Source: Pseudomonadota bacterium
Lineage (GTDB): Bacteria; Desulfobacterota; DSM-4660; Desulfatiglandales; B25-G16
DNA length: 5,003 nt
Assembly (NCBI GenBank): GCA_030633645.1
Contig: DAOVRY010000108.1
Location: 1 to 5,003 of the forward strand
Direction of reading: 5' to 3'
How positions within the stretch are numbered: the stretch's first letter is position 1; the number at the start of each line of letters is the position of its first letter. The notes under the pieces were generated by a model. The model did no database searches. It saw only the letters and a list, made by a program, of their open reading frames with translations, and was not told the DNA's origin. Positions 4,961 to 5,003 of this stretch are shown here, one piece after another. Both the position numbers and the translations under genes were made by a program.

Positions 4961-5003
4961 CATGAGTATATATGCTACGTCTGCGAAATAACACTGCGAA
5001 CAT

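Larger units (their letters stand above)
4633..5003. other. Intergenic region with inverted repeats, no gene seen
   Basis: Frames on both strands are broken by frequent stops; the longest pieces are a few dozen codons without ribosome binding sites. The region holds two interleaved inverted-repeat pairs (4645-4770), short palindromes AAAACGTTTT (4817-4826) and CCAAGA-AA-TCTTGG (4830-4843), a T8 run (4919-4926) and the second dispersed-repeat copy. No convincing terminator for the upstream operon is visible. Confidence 0.6.

Overview
The window looks like ordinary bacterial chromosome of moderate, slightly AT-leaning composition. No rRNA, tRNA, CRISPR array or transposase gene is visible. The gene content (an all-trans long-chain polyprenyl diphosphate synthase of the IspB type and a UTP-glucose-1-phosphate uridylyltransferase of the eukaryote-like UDPGP family instead of the GalU family) fits a Gram-negative, quinone-using bacterium. 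I think of Desulfobacterota or an anammox-type planctomycete, but the sequence alone does not decide this.

Layout, left to right. Positions 1-377 (minus) hold the N-terminal part of a gene that runs off the left edge. It resembles the dimerisation domain of the Glu/Leu/Phe/Val amino-acid dehydrogenases, but its catalytic loop looks abnormal. Positions 378-1005 hold no gene I trust and are packed with repeats and inverted repeats: a hairpin next to a 25-bp tandem duplication, a perfect 10-bp hairpin, and a large imperfect stem-loop of about 124 nt. Positions 1030-2007 (minus) encode the polyprenyl diphosphate synthase, with a weak terminator just downstream and a good sigma-70-type promoter at 2059-2087.

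The 316-bp divergent region 2008-2323 separates it from a plus-strand pair: the UDPGP-family uridylyltransferase (2324-3760) and, 20 bp later, a 283-residue protein of unknown function (3781-4632) with one membrane span and a long C-terminal coiled coil. The pair is probably one operon. Positions 4633-5003 are non-coding as far as I can see, and contain interleaved inverted repeats plus a second copy of a short repeat also found at 511-536.

Functionally, the two recognised enzymes feed envelope metabolism: the isoprenoid tail of quinones (or related lipids), and UDP-glucose for polysaccharide or glycolipid synthesis. The membrane-anchored unknown is linked to the second only by operon position. 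I found no convincing new defence or mobile system. The items most worth following are the structured region at 624-924, the odd dehydrogenase-like fragment, and the unknown membrane protein.
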